Shown here: positions 7,031-10,237 of the stretch, piece after piece | How the letters are laid out: each line of letters opens with the position of its first letter | Numbering within the stretch: position 1 is the stretch's first letter | NCBI GenBank assembly: GCA_938045215.1 | Contig: CALINF010000122.1 | Coordinates: 1 to 10,237, forward strand | Source: an uncultured Halieaceae bacterium | GTDB taxonomy: Bacteria; Pseudomonadota; Gammaproteobacteria; Pseudomonadales; Halieaceae | Reading direction: 5' to 3' | DNA length: 10,237 nucleotides | The notes under the pieces: model-generated | Database searches by the model: none | What the model was told of the DNA's origin: nothing | Seen by the model: the letters and a program-made list of their open reading frames with translations, nothing else | Program-made: the position numbers and the translations under genes

Positions 7031-7703
7031 ACCCAACACCCTTAGCGGGATAGATCGAGCGCTGGCAAGATCGCACGATCCTGCGCATTACATCCGCATG
7101 GTTGCTGCCATCGTAATCGGTGGGGCCTGCGCTCTTTTTCTGGCGTGGTTTATGCAGTACTTGATCAGTACTTCCGACCTCTCTCTTGACGATGCCTCGC
7201 GCGTGCAGATGCTGGACTTTGTGCGCGTCAAACGCGATGAGAATATCGAGCGCAAGGACCGCAAGCCACCCAAGCCAAAGCTGGAGGAAACCCCTGAAGT
7301 GCCACCTATGCAACAAAATGCGGACGCTGGCGGCCAGCAATTGACGGTATCCATGATGCCCGCAGACAGCGGAGTAAATATCGATCAGGGAGGCATAGGT
7401 TTCGGAGCCGGCGAAGGCGACTACCTGCCTATCGTGAAAGTCGCGCCCATCTATCCACGCCGCGCACTGGTCGCAGGCATTTTTGGCGAGTGCCTGGTCT
7501 CCTACACGGTAACAACGGCAGGAACTGTAAAAGATGTAGAGGTGGACAAAGAGCGTTGTACTCACTCGTTGTTCTACCGTCCGTCCATAGAGGCGGCAAA
7601 ACGCTTCAAGTACAAACCACGGGTAATCGACGGAGTCGCCATCGAAGTAGAGGGTGTCTGGAATATGTTCTATTACCGAGAGGAGGTTCCCGGTCAGCAA
7701 TGA
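7020..7703 (+). CDS. tonB: TonB-family energy transducer (TonB2 type)
   Basis: The 227-residue product spans the periplasm and pulls on outer-membrane receptors. It has a cytoplasmic N-terminus, one membrane helix (about 27-49), a short Lys/Pro-rich linker (about 81-97, KPPKPK) and a C-terminal TonB domain (about 138-227). That domain contains the motif APIYPRRAL and the strand FKYKPRVIDGVAIEVEGV. The helix lacks the His that is essential in E. coli TonB, which fits the TonB2 group better than TonB1. Two cysteines, C158 and C180, sit in the periplasmic domain and could form a disulfide. I chose ATG 7020, overlapping exbD by 11 bases; an in-frame GTG at 6993 would lengthen the N-terminus and has no better ribosome site. 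Coupled translation with exbD is likely. Confidence 0.9.
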   Translation: MTIEPNTLSGIDRALARSHDPAHYIRMVAAIVIGGACALFLAWFMQYLISTSDLSLDDASRVQMLDFVRVKRDENIERKDRKPPKPKLEETPEVPPMQQNADAGGQQLTVSMMPADSGVNIDQGGIGFGAGEGDYLPIVKVAPIYPRRALVAGIFGECLVSYTVTTAGTVKDVEVDKERCTHSLFYRPSIEAAKRFKYKPRVIDGVAIEVEGVWNMFYYREEVPGQQ

Positions 7704-8938
7704 TTAAGCTGCGCACCCTGCTATTTTGCTCAATCTTGCTGTGCGCCTGCTCGGGCGCAATAGCCAAAGAGTCGGTACCTGGAATAAGTAAAAAAACTTA
7801 CGACGCGATCACTGAAATACAGGTGAAGATTGACGCGGAGCAGTGGCAGCAGGTTCGCGATGACCTGGTGATCTTGCTGGAACGAAACATGAATGGCTAC
7901 GAGAGAGCCCATGTACTGAATATGCTGGGCTATGCCTATTTTCAGGTGAATGACTACGAGAAAGCATTAAACAGCTATGTTGAGGCCCTGCAGCAGGATG
8001 GCCTGCCCGCCTCCCAGGTACGCTCTCTGCTCACCACTGCAAGCCAGGTAGCTTTAGCGGCCGGCAAATACTCCGAGGCAGAAAAGTTTGCCCTGCGTTT
8101 GTTGGCAGCAGAAGACGAGGCCCCACAACCACAAAGCCAGGTGATATTGGCGCAGGCGTATATGGGCATGGAAGACTATGCCAAAGCCGTACCGCCACTA
8201 CAGAAAGCACTGCAGATGCAACGGGATACCGGCGCTAAACCGCGGGAAAACTGGATGCTGATGCTGTCTTCCGTGTACTACTCCCTCGAGGACTTCGCCA
8301 GCATGCGAGATGTGCTGTATGAAATGGTCACCCTGTATCCCAAGGAGAGGTATCTTATCAATCTGGCAGCGCTGCACGGACAGCTTGGCGACACCGACAA
8401 ACAAATGGCGCTGATAGAAGCTCTTTTAGACGACCAGAAACTGGAAAAGAGCTATCACCTGATGAGCCTGGTCAATCTCTTTCTGGCAAAGGGGCTACCC
8501 TACAAAGCTGCGGATCTATTGAAAACAGAGATGGATAATGGCCGCATTGAAACCACTCGAGCACATCTGGAGATGCAGTCTCAGGCCTGGTACATGGCGG
8601 GAGAAGAAGACAAAGCCATCCCACCTCTGGCCGCCGCCGCAGCAATGTCAGACGATGGCGAGCTGTATCTGCGGGTAGCACGTTTGTATATGGACAATTA
8701 TCAATGGCAGCCTGCCGAGAAGGCCGCACGCAAGGCAATTGAGAAGGGTGGGCTGCGCAATGAAGGAAATGCCTGGCTCGTGGTGGGAATGGCACTGGCT
8801 CGTGGCGACAAGCTGGCTGGGGCACGTTCGGCCTTTATAGAGGCGGCCAGTCACGAGCAAACTGAAAAATGGGCTCGCCAATGGTTAAGCTTCGTCGATA
8901 ACGAACAGAAACGTATTGCAGCTTTAACACCCCGGTAG
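7700..8938 (+). CDS. Exported TPR-repeat protein of the TonB2-type operon
   Basis: The 412-residue product begins with a signal peptide (about 1-20, ending GAIA before KES). A Cys at position 16 is preceded by L-C-A, a poor lipobox, so soluble periplasmic export seems likelier than lipidation. The rest is predicted all-helical with tetratricopeptide-like repeats, clearest at about 70-103 (LGYAYFQVNDYEKALNSYVE) and 145-178 (LAQAYMGMEDYAKAVPPLQK), with weaker repeats to the C-terminus. TPR domains bind proteins, and TPR genes are known at the end of TonB2 operons. A scaffold role between the TonB complex and the envelope is inferred. The ATG overlaps the tonB stop (ATGA). An AGGAGG at 7681-7686 is 13 bases from the start, longer than ideal. 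A GTG start at 7490 in the same frame would overlap most of the tonB C-terminal domain and bury the signal peptide, so I rejected it. Confidence 0.85.
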   Translation: MIKLRTLLFCSILLCACSGAIAKESVPGISKKTYDAITEIQVKIDAEQWQQVRDDLVILLERNMNGYERAHVLNMLGYAYFQVNDYEKALNSYVEALQQDGLPASQVRSLLTTASQVALAAGKYSEAEKFALRLLAAEDEAPQPQSQVILAQAYMGMEDYAKAVPPLQKALQMQRDTGAKPRENWMLMLSSVYYSLEDFASMRDVLYEMVTLYPKERYLINLAALHGQLGDTDKQMALIEALLDDQKLEKSYHLMSLVNLFLAKGLPYKAADLLKTEMDNGRIETTRAHLEMQSQAWYMAGEEDKAIPPLAAAAAMSDDGELYLRVARLYMDNYQWQPAEKAARKAIEKGGLRNEGNAWLVVGMALARGDKLAGARSAFIEAASHEQTEKWARQWLSFVDNEQKRIAALTPR

Positions 8939-8955
8939 TTCTACTGACTCAAGAA

Positions 8956-8983
8956 TTAACGTACCCTGCTATCTCTGTAAAAT
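8956..8983 (+). promoter_or_regulatory. Candidate sigma-70 promoter for the M24 peptidase
   Basis: TTAACG (8956-8961, four of six to consensus) and TAAAAT (8978-8983, five of six) are separated by 16 bases in the 76-base gap after the TPR gene. No terminator hairpin is visible in the gap, so readthrough from the operon is also possible. Confidence 0.5.
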
Positions 8984-9014
8984 CACTCACCTGCAGATTG
9001 AGTACGATTAATTC

Positions 9015-10237
9015 ATGCAACGCTTTGTTCTTTTTTCACTGATTATCCTGCTGTCAAACCCCATTCATGCCGCTGAATATGCACACATTCTGCCCATGCG
9101 CGAACGCGCTCAGTTAGTCGATGAGTTGCTGAATGACAAGCTGGTCAACACCCTGCCGGGGCTAATGCGCCGTGAAGGCATCGACATGTGGCTGGTTATC
9201 TCTCGTGAGTACAACGAGGATCCCGTTATCGAGACGCTGTTACCAGCTACATGGATGGCAGCCCGACGGCGTACCATTCTTGTAATGTATGACCCAGGTG
9301 GTGAAGAGCCATTACAGACGCTGGCAGTTGCACGTTACGCCGTGGGTGAACAGTTTGAGCAATCCTGGGATAAAGAGAAACAGCCTGATCAATGGGCCAG
9401 ACTCGCGGAAATCATTACGGAGCGTCGTCCCAAAAAAATTGGTATTAACCAGTCGCAGCACTGGGGCCTGGCAGATGGCCTGGTTGCCACAGAACTTCAA
9501 CTTCTACAAGACAACTTGCCCGCAGAGTATGTCGACAAGCTTGTATCTGCTGAATCCCTGGCGGTAGCCTGGCTGGAAACTCGTACGGCGCGCGAGATGC
9601 AGCTCTACCCGCATATTTGTCGGATCGCGCATGAACTGATTGCAGAAGCCTTCTCTGAGCGCGTCATACAGGCAGGTGTTACCACCACTGACGACGTGGC
9701 ATGGTGGTTGCGGGAAAAGGTTCGAGAACTGAAACTGACCGTGTGGTTTCATCCCACGGTATCGATACAACGCCGTGACAGCGAGGCATTTGATCAGATA
9801 AAGGCTTTCTCCCAACGCAAGTCTGACAACGTGATTCTGCCCGGAGACCTGCTGCATGTTGATTTTGGTATTACCTATCTGCGCTTGAACACTGACACTC
9901 AACAGCACGCATATGTTCTGCGCCAAGGCGAAAGTGATGCTCCAGACTACCTCAAACAAGCTCTCGCTAATGCGAACAGGCTTCAGGATATCTTTACAGA
10001 CAATTTTCGCGTAGGCGCCACTGGCAATGAGGTGTTGGCCAGATCTCGCGCAGACGCGATAAAGGAAGGTCTAAAGCCAACTATCTATACGCACCCATTG
10101 GGTTATCACGGCCATGCAGCGGGCCCCACAATTGGCATGTGGGACAGTCAGGATGGTGTGCCCGGCAGCGGTGACTATCCGCTGTACGCGGATACTGTGT
10201 TTTCTATTGAGCTAAATGCTGCCAGCCATATTGAGGA
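9015..10237 (+). CDS. Exported M24-family (Xaa-Pro aminopeptidase-like) metallopeptidase, 3' end cut off
   Basis: The 407 visible codons have no stop before the window ends. A signal peptide (about 1-19, ending IHA before AEYA) points to the periplasm or beyond. A creatinase-like N-terminal domain follows (about 25-180), then the pita-bread M24 catalytic domain. Metal ligands visible in order are Asp283 (in HVDFG), Asp294 (in NTDTQQHAYVL), His360 (in THPLGYHGHAAGPT) and Glu399 (in SIELNA); the last family Glu would lie beyond the edge. The family hydrolyses Xaa-Pro bonds or related substrates with a dinuclear metal centre; the substrate here is unknown. ATG 9015 has only a weak ribosome site but opens directly into the signal peptide. 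A probable promoter lies just upstream, so it may be separate from the TonB operon. Confidence 0.9.
   Translation, partial: MQRFVLFSLIILLSNPIHAAEYAHILPMRERAQLVDELLNDKLVNTLPGLMRREGIDMWLVISREYNEDPVIETLLPATWMAARRRTILVMYDPGGEEPLQTLAVARYAVGEQFEQSWDKEKQPDQWARLAEIITERRPKKIGINQSQHWGLADGLVATELQLLQDNLPAEYVDKLVSAESLAVAWLETRTAREMQLYPHICRIAHELIAEAFSERVIQAGVTTTDDVAWWLREKVRELKLTVWFHPTVSIQRRDSEAFDQIKAFSQRKSDNVILPGDLLHVDFGITYLRLNTDTQQHAYVLRQGESDAPDYLKQALANANRLQDIFTDNFRVGATGNEVLARSRADAIKEGLKPTIYTHPLGYHGHAAGPTIGMWDSQDGVPGSGDYPLYADTVFSIELNAASHIE

Noticed and set aside
7490..7699. N-terminal extension of the TPR gene from GTG 7490
   Set aside because: It would overlap most of the tonB C-terminal domain in another frame. 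The ATG at 7700 opens directly into a signal peptide and overlaps the tonB stop in the same ATGA manner as other junctions.
6924..7700. Long - strand reading frame of 258 codons opposite tonB
   Set aside because: It is antisense to a clearly recognisable tonB, has no family-like motif, and fits a shadow of coding sequence.

Overview
This window appears to come from a Gram-negative, aerobic, probably marine gammaproteobacterium. The evidence is a TonB2-type energy-transduction operon, of the kind known from Vibrio and Shewanella, several Sec signal peptides, a type III glutamine synthetase behind what looks like an NtrC/sigma-54 control region, and intermediate GC content. The genus cannot be fixed from the sequence; Cellvibrionales-like or Alteromonadales-like groups are guesses. 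All recognised genes lie on the + strand.

Region 1 (1-1140) holds a prokaryotic pentameric ligand-gated ion channel (pLGIC) gene. It has a strong ribosome binding site, a TTG start, a signal peptide, an extracellular ligand-binding domain and four membrane helices. An in-frame TAA after codon 71 interrupts the ligand-binding domain exactly inside the conserved W-x-D-P-R-L segment, while everything downstream stays open in the same frame. The hallmark proline of the 'Pro-loop' is also replaced by histidine. The gene is best read as a recent pseudogene or nonsense allele, or as a base-calling error.

Region 2 (1141-3656) is a nitrogen-assimilation unit. A 280-base intergenic region carries an NtrC-like dyad and a close match to the sigma-54 -24/-12 promoter. 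A complete 724-residue glutamine synthetase III gene follows, ending in a 12-bp-stem terminator.

Region 3 (3866-8938) is one tightly overlapped six-gene operon: periplasmic DUF3450 coiled-coil protein, TtpC-like large ExbB homologue, ExbB, ExbD, TonB and a TPR protein. Every junction overlaps (by 1, 4 or 11 bases), so the products are probably made together as one inner-membrane/periplasmic machine. This machine would pass proton-motive force to outer-membrane TonB-dependent receptors. No receptor gene and no recognisable Fur box lie in the window, so its substrate is unknown.

Region 4 (8939-10237) has a plausible sigma-70 promoter and an exported M24-family (Xaa-Pro aminopeptidase-like) metallopeptidase that runs off the right edge.

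I found no tRNA, rRNA, CRISPR array, insertion sequence or phage gene. I do not see a convincing wholly new system. The observations most worth following are the interrupted ion channel, the inferred nitrogen control of glutamine synthetase III, and the TonB2-type operon with its accessory DUF3450 and TPR genes.
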